Positions 24,901 to 34,354 of a stretch of DNA of 64,000 nucleotides are shown one piece after another. A program made the translations under genes and the position numbers. Origin of the DNA: Pegea sp. RAD2-039 (taxonomy: Eukaryota > Chordata > Thaliacea > Salpida > Salpidae); NCBI GenBank assembly GCA_034620365.1, contig JAQGEQ010000191.1:558001-622000 (forward strand), read 5' to 3'. Every line of letters starts with the position of its first letter. Within the stretch, counting starts at the first letter, position 1. The notes under the pieces were generated by a model. The model saw nothing but the letters and a program-made list of their open reading frames with translations, made no database searches and had not been told where the DNA came from.

Positions 24901-27900
24901 AAAGCTTTGTGGACCAGAAGACTGCTGGGACGATGACTTCGAACACCGCGAAGGTCTAACGCTTCATTGATCCAGCAAATTATGACTATAATTTGCAGTG
25001 ACTTGTCGGGTCCGCTTCTAGCCTCTTTCCCGGCTTTTAAAGCTTACATTTCCTGCTGAGGCCCACTTGTTCTGGTCATGCTTGATCTCAGATCACTTGG
25101 ATGTTGTAACTAGTTTCTATTTTGATCTAAATTGTTGAGAATTAATTTTAGTCAGCTAAATGGTCAGTGGTTTCAAAAAATGGGTTTGAATTTGTTGAAA
25201 GAACAACAAATTGTTGAAAATTGATTGATGAGAATTTGAAGTTGACTTGATTTGCGAGAAGTTGACAATATTTTGAACATGACACCATACATCATCTATT
25301 GGCTCTAAGATTAATTTCTTTTTGATTAGTTTGTAAGATCTTTATTTCAAACCTCTTATTTTGTTTATTGAAATTTATTGAGATAATTTTTTAAGAAAAA
25401 CTTCAGATTTAATTAAAAAGAAAAATATGATTAAAAATTTTGTATGTTTCTAAATACAGCTTCATCTCTTTATTAGATCTTCTGGTTTTGTTTGTATCCA
25501 AAGACATAATTTCAGCCTAAAACTTTTGTGAGTCATCCGCAATCAAATCTAGGGCCTTTTGGGTCTTTGCCAGACTTTACTCCCTGTATCCTCTCACCTT
25601 TCGGCAAAAAATTATTAAAAAATGAGAAAAAAGAATCTTTTTTGCTACCTGGCAACCAGTATGACATATAAGTTCCTATTAACATCAATAATGCAAGCTT
25701 CACTAGGCTCTTTTCAATATAGAAAGTCAGTGAAGCGTGAAGTAAATTCTATATTAATACTCTTCTTGGCAAAGAGCTCATCAAAGACACAGATGCCGAT
25801 TTGACTCAAGCCTCCTCATATGTGTCTCTAGAAACGACGGACACCTTTTCCCGATCTAATTAACACCGTTATACAGTCGATATGCTTTAGTGGTTTTGTT
25901 GGCAACGGAAATAAAATGTTTCGCTTCAGTGAACACTTTCCGGTTCTGTAATATTTAATTACAAGATATATTTTGTTGGTTGGTTTTTGATTAAAGTTTT
26001 TCTTTAACTATTTCTTTTGAAATCTTTTTTTGGAGTGCTTCAGGATTTACACAAAACTACAACGCGTCAATTATTCATGATACTTGTATCTATCACCGAG
26101 TGGGTCCTTGTACTTCGATCAACAACTGTTTCTTCTATCAAAGTTATCTTCAGCTATTTCTTAAAATGAGTTTTTATGAAATTCTTCCTAAGAGTAATCG
26201 TTTTATCGACTTTACAACCCTGTGAACTTTTACTAATGTCTCATTAGGAATTCTGTTGTACCTTTACTACAGCTAATACAGATTTAGAAAATTGTTTTAT
26301 TAATATTTTAATAAGCTTTTAGATTAAACTTTTCCTTAAATTAAGATTTCAAAACTGTTTTCAAATACAAAGTTTTTTTTTGCTTAACCATTTCTAAAAT
26401 GTCAGTCAAAAATATGAAAATAACCGCCATTTAAAGATATATCTTTTAAATGTTTTTAGTAAACACTTTATGGCTTTTAATTGAACTCTAAAAATAGTTA
26501 CAACAAATTAACTAAATTGTACACAGATGAACCTAATGAATACTACACAAACTTCTACAAAGACCTAAACTTATTGCTTTTCCAGTAATTATTTTCGCAA
26601 AACAACCACTTAATTTAGTTTTACTACGCTTTTTGAAGTTCGATTAGATAGGAAAGATGTTTTGAATGCATTTAATGAGCAATTACTATAAAGTAGACTT
26701 TGTTGTGTCAATTTCATAGCAAGTAAAAACAAATAAATTATCGATTTAAAAATATCTTTCGGTTCTTATTTCGATATATTTTTAGATAAATTACAAAACG
26801 TTGAAATGTTCCCTAAAAGTTATAGAACGAATATACTTTGAAGAGTAATCCTATTAGTAAAGAAACTGTGGATTCCTTCTTAAAGACAACATTTTGATAT
26901 CTCTTTCGATCAAAGCTTATTCTGGAAATCTAAAGAAAAATCATTGATGCAAAATCATGACAAAGAGTAGACAAATAGAAATGATGAAAGAAGGGAACCG
27001 ACATTCAGATGAGGAGCGTTTGATGAAAAAAAAATAGAAGTTTTTTTCACACATCGTCAAATGTTACTAAAAAAAGAAACTTCCCACAACTATCTTCCAA
27101 TCTTGCGACTCACTTTGATGTTGTAACTGATATAACTAATCAAACGTCACTCTATTCAGGTATCTAATGTTTTTTTTATGTCAGAAGTTTATGATAGCAT
27201 CAGACATCAGAGAAAACCGATTCACGTACGATGCGTTACGCTTAGGGTTTAGATTACAAGAAAAATTTAGAAATGTTTAAGAGGTCTCAACTTGGCTTCA
27301 TTGGTGTCTTGAAAAAGTTCTGAAGCTCATAGCAAGCTGCTAAATCTTCTGGATGATAATTGAGGCTGAAACTCGGATAAGAATTCAACTAAAAGTTGCT
27401 TATTAATGTTCAATTTTGTATCAACAGTAGACCTGCTAACCCTAGCTAGTGATTCAAGCAAAACTAGAGCCTTATAGAAGCATAGCAACTGGGCTTAAAC
27501 GGATAATAACCATTTTTATAAATCGAGGTAAGTTTTTTAGGTGGGTGGCTTGAGATGTAGAAGCTGAAGATGCTGATAATTGAGATCACACGTTGCATTA
27601 CCAAATATTTCAGGTCAATGAACAGAGAGCATAAAATGGTTTGTAGGGATTAGAACATCTTGAAAGATCTAATATCGGTAAATAGACAATAATCACTCTG
27701 CAGTAGTCTTAGAGACCTAAACTTATTCAACCTTATTTGGATATTTGATTAAAACTGTTCTCTGAAAATTTCTTCGAATGTCTCGCAATCTGTTTCAAAT
27801 TGAAATATTTTGAAACTCTTGAAATTAAACTTGAAGCTTTTCAACGGTAGAAGATGATATTTGTGTGTGGTTTTATTCGAGCTGATATCTTTGAAAGATT

Positions 27901-30900
27901 GATCGAGCCCAATGGACCTTGCAATCCGTTTCTACAAAGACACTAAATTATTACTTGGCTCAAGCTAGATTTGAGCCAAAAAGATTACAAGAGATTTAAG
28001 ATTGTAACTCATGGCTTGAGCAGACTTGTTATAAGTAGCTGAAATCATTTGTAAAATTTTCTCAAAACTTTCAGAAATATTTTAATAAAAACTGGAAATT
28101 TTTCTGGAATAACTTTCCTTTGTAGGTGATTGTGTCAGAAAAGAAATAGTTTCTTTTACGGATCTGTAAGCAAGACAAACACAAGCTAGTAACTGTGCAC
28201 GTGTTCAGAATGAATGATAGCTGCAAGCGGTAGATCAAAGTAAGAGAGATATACCCCAAAACAAAGTAGCAAAAACGAACAGGTGTTGTTGTAAAGACTT
28301 GCCAACTTACAAACTCAGTATAGAAGAACTGAAACATTTTCTATATTTCTTTCATTTAACGTCATATTTAGTCAGGCAAATGGTTGATTCCTTCTCAATT
28401 TTTAAGCTGTTTTGGCAGTTTTGAAACGAAGCACCTGTGTAGTTTTATTTCGTACTTCTTCTCTTGTTAATATTGATACACAAATCACTTTTGATTTTTT
28501 CACCAGGTGTTACAAGATCTTTGAACAAAATCATTTTAGATTTTGTTTGATTTATTTGGAATAATTTGTAAAGTGAATATTAAAAAAAGTTAGAAAACAA
28601 ATATAACTTCCATAATCTTTAATTACTGCACCAAAAAAAAAGAATTACATTTCTTCATTTTTTTCCTACCAACTGTCTACTAGAAAGTGAAAAATAAATA
28701 GTTTTATTATCTCTCTGACAAGTTAGCTTGATGTTGAAAGGTTGAAACAGTTTTTGATCAAATGGCCTCTCTCTGAACTTTAAATATGTTTGTGAAAGTC
28801 AAAAGTTTCATCTTTTTGTATCAACGGCCTTTCAGTTGACCCCTACATGTCTAAGTCGCCATAAAGTGAAATTGTTCAAGTGTAAACCCCCCCCTCCTTC
28901 GGTTTCTCTTTGTTTGTTTTATTAGTTCTTTTATTTTTGTTCTGAATATGATTGTTTAAAGTCTCCATGCGTCTTCTTCAGCAGTCATCATTTTTAAACA
29001 TCTCAAAGAGATTATTTATTCTGTACGATATATTTTTATCTCGATTTTCAAATAGAAAATTTGATTAAAATATTTTCGTAGAATGATCATTAGTTTTGAT
29101 CTGTTTTTACATTTTGATGAAATTTTGTTCCACCCTCTTCACGTTCTTTGAGTTTAAAAATAAAAGAAATTGTTTTGATTATTATTTTCTTTTAGAAAAG
29201 CTAGTAAAAAGAATTGTTTATTTCAAAGGTTCATTTGTTTGCTTAAATGCAAAAGAACTTGATAAAATTGAATTTTTCAATCCTGGTTACCTAAACGCTT
29301 CGAGTTACAATCAAATTGAATCAACTGAATCAAACAATTGACTTTTAAAAGTAAAACTTTTAGTCAAATGTCGTGTTTATATGACTCATTAATCTGTAAT
29401 GTTTGCTATTTTAAAAGCTAAAAACTTTCTTCAATAAACAGAATATTTACATTGCTAAATAATTATTCAGCTCAAAGATACAAGGCTTTAGTGATTTGAC
29501 AGCGTGTACTAAAAATAGGAAAAAAAACGATGTCTTTGAAGTCTTAACTCAGTTATTAATAAGCTGTAATCCTTGTAACGTAACCCAGCAAAAAATAAGT
29601 CCCATAACGCGATAGGGTAAATTAGTCTCGGAGTTATAATAACCCTTTGCGGGATATTCAAAGATCTTTTGGACCTACAAATTTAAAATGTCACCAATTT
29701 TTTTATTCTTTGAAAGTCCTGAATTTTTGTGTATTCCAAACAAACGAAGTGTCAATTACAAAAGAACACTTTGAGTTCACGCTACCGTAGTTTGCTCAAT
29801 CTATGAAGTATTATATGGTTAAGACATAGCGACAATTATCTTTTAGATTTAAAGGATAAAACAGATTACTTTAAGTATAGTGCGATGTTTGAAGTAAGAT
29901 CTGTTGCTGAGGAGTTCTAAGATTTAAAAGAGTAGCTCTAAAACATCTTGAATGTTCGTTTTATACTTTCAACAACTTTTTCATTCAAAAATGATCATCA
30001 AATTTGATGTCTGAGATATTTGAACAAATCCTCATGTTAGCAATTAACAAATTTTTCGGTTTTTCCCAAAACCATAGAAACGTGCTTCAAATCTTTATCT
30101 AGATCACGTGACTTGTCATATCGACGTGTGAACGCCGCGCGTTTCAATCAATTGTAACTTCATCAGACATTTGACATCTCACTCATCAACTGATTTGTAC
30201 ATTCTGCCTAAGGCTACTTTTAAACAAACAAAATCGTCACAACATGTCTTTGCGTTTTATCACCGAAGACGTCATCGTTTTCACAAACCATCAAAATATT
30301 GAAGTCGATTGAAGCATGCAGCTTTATATACAGCTCTTTAAATTGTCATATCTTCAAATTCAGCTGAAATATTTGAATTATTTGCAAGAGGGTGTTAGTT
30401 GCAGATGAATAATTTGTTTCGATAACTGAACATAGAGACAAAAAAAAGATTTTTTTGATAAGAAGTGAACTTGTTTGTTAAAGAAGTCATGAGATGATTT
30501 ATTTGTCTCAATCATTTCACACAATTGTCAGATTGTCTTTTATATTTCTTGTTTACTTTCAATTAACCGGTCATCAAGACATCGGTAGCTCGCACCATTT
30601 GTAAACACACCAACACTTAGCCCTCTGACGTCATCATGTAAGATTCTATCGACCTTAAAAGCTTCGGTGTCATTTCAAAATTTAATATTAAAAAAGTCTC
30701 AAAACATCTCGATGCCCGAAGCCATATTTAAGTCTATTTGCTGAGAAACTTGGTAGAGATTGGTATCAAGCCGAGCTTCTGCGGTATCTTTGTGTCTTCT
30801 TATCATTTGTTCAATCTTTTCTGCACTGAAGGTCATTTTGGTGAACTTCTCATCTAGAGAGCGCGTGACGTCGCCTCTGTCGCTTTGTTCAACCCGCTGC

Positions 30901-33900
30901 AGATCTGATTTCATTTCAGGTGCATTGCTTCAGAAAATAATCATTTACTTAACCGGGTGGTAAACCAATGAGACAGGCTACAGGGTAGTCGTTACTAGTG
31001 GCACGATGATGACGTCATTACTTCTATTTTTTCAATGTGTCTTTTGTTTGATATCCAGGGTTGTCATAGAAACACTGGAATAATTTTAGTTTTGTGACAA
31101 TTTTGCTTTCGGCCATTTTAAAAAAAGTTCAAAATTTAATATTTCAAAAAAATTTTTGATGAATATTGCTTTATAACTTTTGGTGTGATTTTCTTTTTAA
31201 TGTTTCAAGTTTAGCTTTATAATCTTCACTTAACTGGAAACTCAAATTTCATTTTACAAATGCTACAAAATATCTTAGAAATAAATTGTTCTAATCGAAA
31301 TTTATTTTTGAGTAAAAAATTATCTTTTTCAAAGTCTTTAGAAAAACATCAAAATTTGAAATTATTCCAAATTTTCAGCAAATTTTTCTATCAAGCATTA
31401 CATCTTTATCATATTTTCAAAGACTTTTAAAGTTTCAAATTTTGATTTGAATCTTTTAGATACATCAAGAGGAATGCAAATAATTCCTCAAGTTGATAAA
31501 GGAAAGAAAAAGAAGATGAGGAAGCCAAGGACGATATATACAAGTTTGCAGCTTCAAACTCTCAACAAGCACTTTTCAGAAGCTCAATATCTAGCTCTTC
31601 CTGAAAGAGCAGATCTTGCTGCATCTTTAAATCTGACTCAGACTCAAGTAAGATTATATTTCAATTATTGATTTTATTTTGAAATATCTTAAACGGCTAG
31701 TCTCAGTGAAAATTGAATTTAAAGAAAATTTTGAGGCTTTCTCATACATTGGTATCATCTTTCTTGATATTAAAATCTTTTTATGTACGTTTTTAGTCAA
31801 AGTTTGAAGAAAGGAATTTAACATTTCAACTTTCACAAAGCAAAAATTAAATAAGAAAAAGTTCTTTTAATTCGCTATCATCTAAATTGATTTGGTGTTT
31901 GCAAGGTTAATAAATTTTATAATAAAATAAAAATATACAAAACCGAATAAAAGACTTCAATAAGAAATCTATTTTTATAACTTTGTCAACTTTTTTGCTT
32001 ATTTTGATAATTTATTCATTTTATTTTTCCACTAAATATTTCAACCTCTAGTTTAAATATTAAAGGAAATAATGTTATGTGGTTATTACTGATCAATTTC
32101 GATGGAAATATATCATTTGATATGAACTTTGAATCATCGAAAAAAGTTCTTGAAACTTTAAAAAGTTTTCATTAAAAATTCATCATTCAAAACAAGTTTC
32201 CATCAAACTTATATCAACACTTCAAATCAAATTCGAAAAAAATTCTTTCAAAAGTCGCAACAACTTCAGTTAAAACAGCTTTTGATATTTCTGAGATTAA
32301 CCAAAGAGTTTTGTCAGGATTTCTGACGATACATTCATCCAAAATACATTTAAGTCTTCAAATCTTCATGTTTAGCGACTTATTTCTCGGCATTTCACAA
32401 CTGTAGTTAAACAATCACTTTACTAAATGCCCAAACTAGCCATTGAAACAGATACATAACCAGTACCTGCTATATTACTACCCTACACACTTTTAGTAAA
32501 GCTGTTTTTAAAGTTAGTACCTATATATCCGTATAGTATCGCGCTTAAGACAAAGCCTAGTGACTAAGCTTCAAAAGCGGTATCAGGGAGATGTGTAGAC
32601 GAAGCAACCTTTAAATCCATCCCCTGGCCGACTGGATTAGAGCTGTCCTTTGATGATGAGACTTATGAGTCGATGACACATTGATGGGTTCAAGGAACAC
32701 ACATGCATCTATATGGTAATTTCAACTGGCTTCAAGCCGACATATAATTAATAGAAATGATTTAGTAAAAGTTTCAGTTTAGCTTTGAAATGAATCACTA
32801 ATTTGGTTTGAGGATTTTTGTTGGAGTTCTTATTTTTTGTTGTTGCGATTTTTTAAGTTCAAAGAAGTTGGTGGTGTTCAATTCACTGCTATTATCATCA
32901 ACCACCATTTTTAGCTTTAAGACTATTCAATTTTATTTTGGAAACTTTTATTTTTAACTCTAAACTTTTTATTTAAAATCATAAATACATTTTTAGACAT
33001 AAAAAAGTATTTTAATCAAATAAAAAGAAATTTAAAGTGTTCAAATAGCCAAGCAAATTTCTTTAACCAACCAATATTCAAACAAAAAACATAAAAAAAT
33101 TAAATGACAATTAAATTGATAGACGATAAGTCGATCCGAAACTCTCGATTCTAGGGATGATAATTTCTGTATTACATAAAACATTGGCGTCCACATCTCC
33201 TCTGGTTGTGTCTTTATCTCGTTTACTTCGTGCATAAGCCAATTATTTCATTGATATTCGCTTCTAGCTTGTAGTTCTCAGAATATAGCTCTGATATTTT
33301 GACGTTTGCATTTTGGATGTCAGTTAGGAAGAAAAAATAAGATTAGTGTTTGAGATTTTGTAACTTGATCTTCTTCAAACGTTCAACTTCCGCTAATAAT
33401 ACTTCCCGTGCTTCGCTAGGACGCAATTTACATTTAGGTAAGCAGGTCATACTGTGAGAGTCAACAATATGGCTTCTGTTGAAAAAGGCTCACTGGATTG
33501 GAGCCAAAATAATATTTAGATAATTTTTTATGTTTTTTTTTCATATTATTTTGTGTTTTCAGGTGAAAATTTGGTTTCAAAACCGCCGATCAAAAGTCAA
33601 GAAACAAAATAAACAAAATCAAAGACAACGGAATAAAGGACAAATGCTGTCACCAGCTGAAACGCCAGCAAATGTGAATACTTCATCAACAAACACATCA
33701 CCTCTAGTACAACAACAACCAGCTCTCAGTGAAGCTTCAATCGTAGCTTCACCTTCAACTGAACATAATATGATCCCTTCATACAAACAGCACCATCACT
33801 GGTCACCAAACTCAGCCCCGGCAAGTGAACAAATGACTCCATCACCTGACAACGGAGTTATTATGCCAAACATGCCTAACCCAGCTTTAAACATGCAGCC

Positions 33901-34354
33901 GATCACACAAGTGCCAACTTGTAGCCACCAATACACAGCACCAGTTGTATGTGGAGCTCTTGCTGCTGTTAATAACGTTGCATCTCACCGCGCATCACTT
34001 CAACATCTGATGCAGGGGAACCATGGACTCCCAGCTGAACATCAAACTATCAAGATGGAGATGAACAGTTTGGTTACTCCTAATCCAGCTTACATGGTCA
34101 CAAACGAAGGCTTGAACTATGATCCTATGCAAGCAAACGTAGGTAGCCAACCTTATTCAACGATGCATCATCAACCAGTTCATTCAAACTATGAACATCT
34201 GGACAACTCGATTGATTCCCGCTACCTCCCTTACAGAAGACAGAATAACAGCTATGGAAATCGTGTTTGGGTCTCGATGTCCCGAGAAGAAAACATGCCT
34301 GACGAAAACCATCATGAAATTGAAGAAGATAATCTTTTTGTGAAGAGACATTAA
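21968..34354 (+). CDS. Dlx: Distal-less (Dlx) homeobox transcription factor
   Basis: Nuclear DNA-binding regulator of appendage, nervous-system and ectoderm patterning in animals. Coding exons seen: 21968-22613, 31460-31647 and 33563-34354, with phases 1 and 0. Exon 1 encodes a Gln/Asn/Ser/Pro/Met-rich N-terminal region. Exon 2 starts just before the homeodomain and exon 3 completes it. The break after TQTQ, before VKIWFQNRR, is the classic Dlx intron position. Dlx hallmarks are [31 protein letters not shown], and Gln50/Asn51 in WFQNRRS. The C-terminal 240 residues are Pro/Asn/Ser/His-rich. The start codon is missing: the first exon opens after an acceptor (attcatag, 21959-21967) with a stop directly upstream in frame, so a 5' exon lies further left. 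Linking exon 1 to the homeodomain rests on phase and composition. The first intron is 8.8 kb and appears to contain other genes. Confidence 0.85.
24836..25080. other. GC-raised island with hairpins inside the Dlx intron
   Basis: This stretch is near 50% GC in a roughly 28% GC background. It holds the perfect 9-bp inverted repeat AGTCATCGT/ACGATGACT (24880-24888 and 24930-24938), a CTTCG...CGAAG hairpin just after it, and an AAATTAT-GACT-ATAATTT hairpin near 24977-24994. Frames are open on both strands, for example [15 protein letters not shown] on plus and REDEGDYY on minus, so a short exon is also possible. Candidates are a structured RNA, a cis-regulatory element or an exon. I cannot decide between them. 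Confidence 0.4.
25622..26691 (+). CDS. Hidden six-exon gene in the Dlx intron (plus strand), unknown function
   Basis: Exons 25622-25729, 25777-25821, 25877-25928, 26044-26193, 26527-26584 and 26652-26691 join in phase to 150 codons plus TAA. Introns are 47, 55, 115, 333 and 67 nt, all GT-AG. The last three exons are the most convincing: balanced composition with several Cys ([17 protein letters not shown]), then [18 protein letters not shown], then [12 protein letters not shown] and the stop. AATAAA follows 40 bases later. The N-terminal end is uncertain: the first exon is a hydrophobic leader-like stretch, but an overlapping frame from 25526 is also open and could be the true upstream exon. 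I do not recognise the family. The gene would be nested in Dlx in the same orientation. Confidence 0.45.
26732..26737 (+). promoter_or_regulatory. Polyadenylation signal AATAAA
   Basis: AATAAA lies 40 bases after the stop codon of the nested plus-strand gene. In AT-rich DNA this motif alone is weak; the spacing is what makes it worth listing. Confidence 0.35.
27327..28534 (-). CDS. Hidden multi-exon gene in the Dlx intron (minus strand), unknown function
   Basis: A minus-strand chain of seven exons, 28489-28534, 28361-28434, 28093-28192, 27989-28038, 27756-27931, 27490-27572 and 27327-27388, keeps one reading frame for 196 codons. Introns are 54, 168, 54, 57, 183 and 101 nt. The core is the best part: [20 protein letters not shown] in exons 3-4 continues into [20 protein letters not shown] in exon 5, a 58-codon open exon bounded by good splice sites. 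The protein is basic and Ser/Lys/Phe-rich, with no recognised domain. The second intron and the last exon are the least certain: the final exon is open in two frames, and the alternative ends [13 protein letters not shown]. The gene would be antisense and nested in Dlx. Confidence 0.4.
29509..29674 (-). other. Open minus-strand coding-like stretch, unassigned exon
   Basis: After a possible acceptor (aatttgtag) the minus strand stays open for 54 codons with balanced composition (for example [20 protein letters not shown]) and then stops. No ATG or partner exon was found, so it may be an internal exon of one of the nested genes or a chance open frame. Confidence 0.25.
30699..31116 (-). CDS. Hidden three-exon gene in the Dlx intron (minus strand), unknown function
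   Basis: Exons 31076-31116, 30954-30994 and 30699-30904 join in phase (2, then 1) to 95 codons plus TGA, with introns of 81 and 49 nt. The start ATGGCC has a good context. The last exon is clearly coding-like: charged, helical and GC-raised, with [20 protein letters not shown], then [15 protein letters not shown], then the C-terminus SGIEMF. The middle exon reads [13 protein letters not shown]. No family is recognised; the predicted helices could form a coiled coil. The first splice has a poor polypyrimidine tract, so the N-terminus is less sure than the last two exons. It is antisense to Dlx. A CRE palindrome lies in its first intron, and an RFX-type X-box lies at the end of its first exon and the start of that intron. 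Confidence 0.45.
31060..31073. promoter_or_regulatory. X-box (RFX-factor) motif
   Basis: GTTGTCATAGAAAC fits all 14 positions of the RFX X-box consensus RYYNYYWWRRNRAC. A TGACGTCA palindrome lies 43 bases to the left (31010-31017). RFX sites mark many ciliary genes, but the motif is degenerate and overlaps the proposed first exon and intron of the nested minus-strand gene, so its role is a guess. Confidence 0.35.
32540..32760. other. GC-raised patch in the second Dlx intron, possible SINE or element fragment
   Basis: A compact patch of mixed composition contains GGGTTCAAGGAAC (resembling a tRNA B-box) near 32687 and a GGCTT-C-AAGCC hairpin near 32731. No clear A-box or full cloverleaf is visible, and no second copy was noticed in the window. 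Confidence 0.25.
33111..33450 (-). pseudogene. Coiled-coil coding remnant antisense in the second Dlx intron
   Basis: From an ATG at 33450 the minus strand reads a helical segment ([20 protein letters not shown]), a stop, then in the same frame [19 protein letters not shown]. After a one-base shift comes [13 protein letters not shown]. Alternatively a GT-AG intron (33167-33226) joins the second segment to a short C-terminus ending in a stop at 33111. The heptad-like helices resemble the coiled coil of LINE first ORFs, but this is only a resemblance. A broken retroelement ORF and a small spliced gene are both possible. Confidence 0.35.

Noticed and set aside
28071..28337. 88-codon minus-strand ORF with hydrophobic stretch
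   Set aside because: The hydrophobic part reads through a region with strong splice sites. The spliced frame of the nested gene explains the same DNA better, and the first part is T-rich.
32680..32700. tRNA-like B-box GGGTTCAAGGAAC
   Set aside because: No matching A-box or cloverleaf stems could be drawn at tRNA distances.
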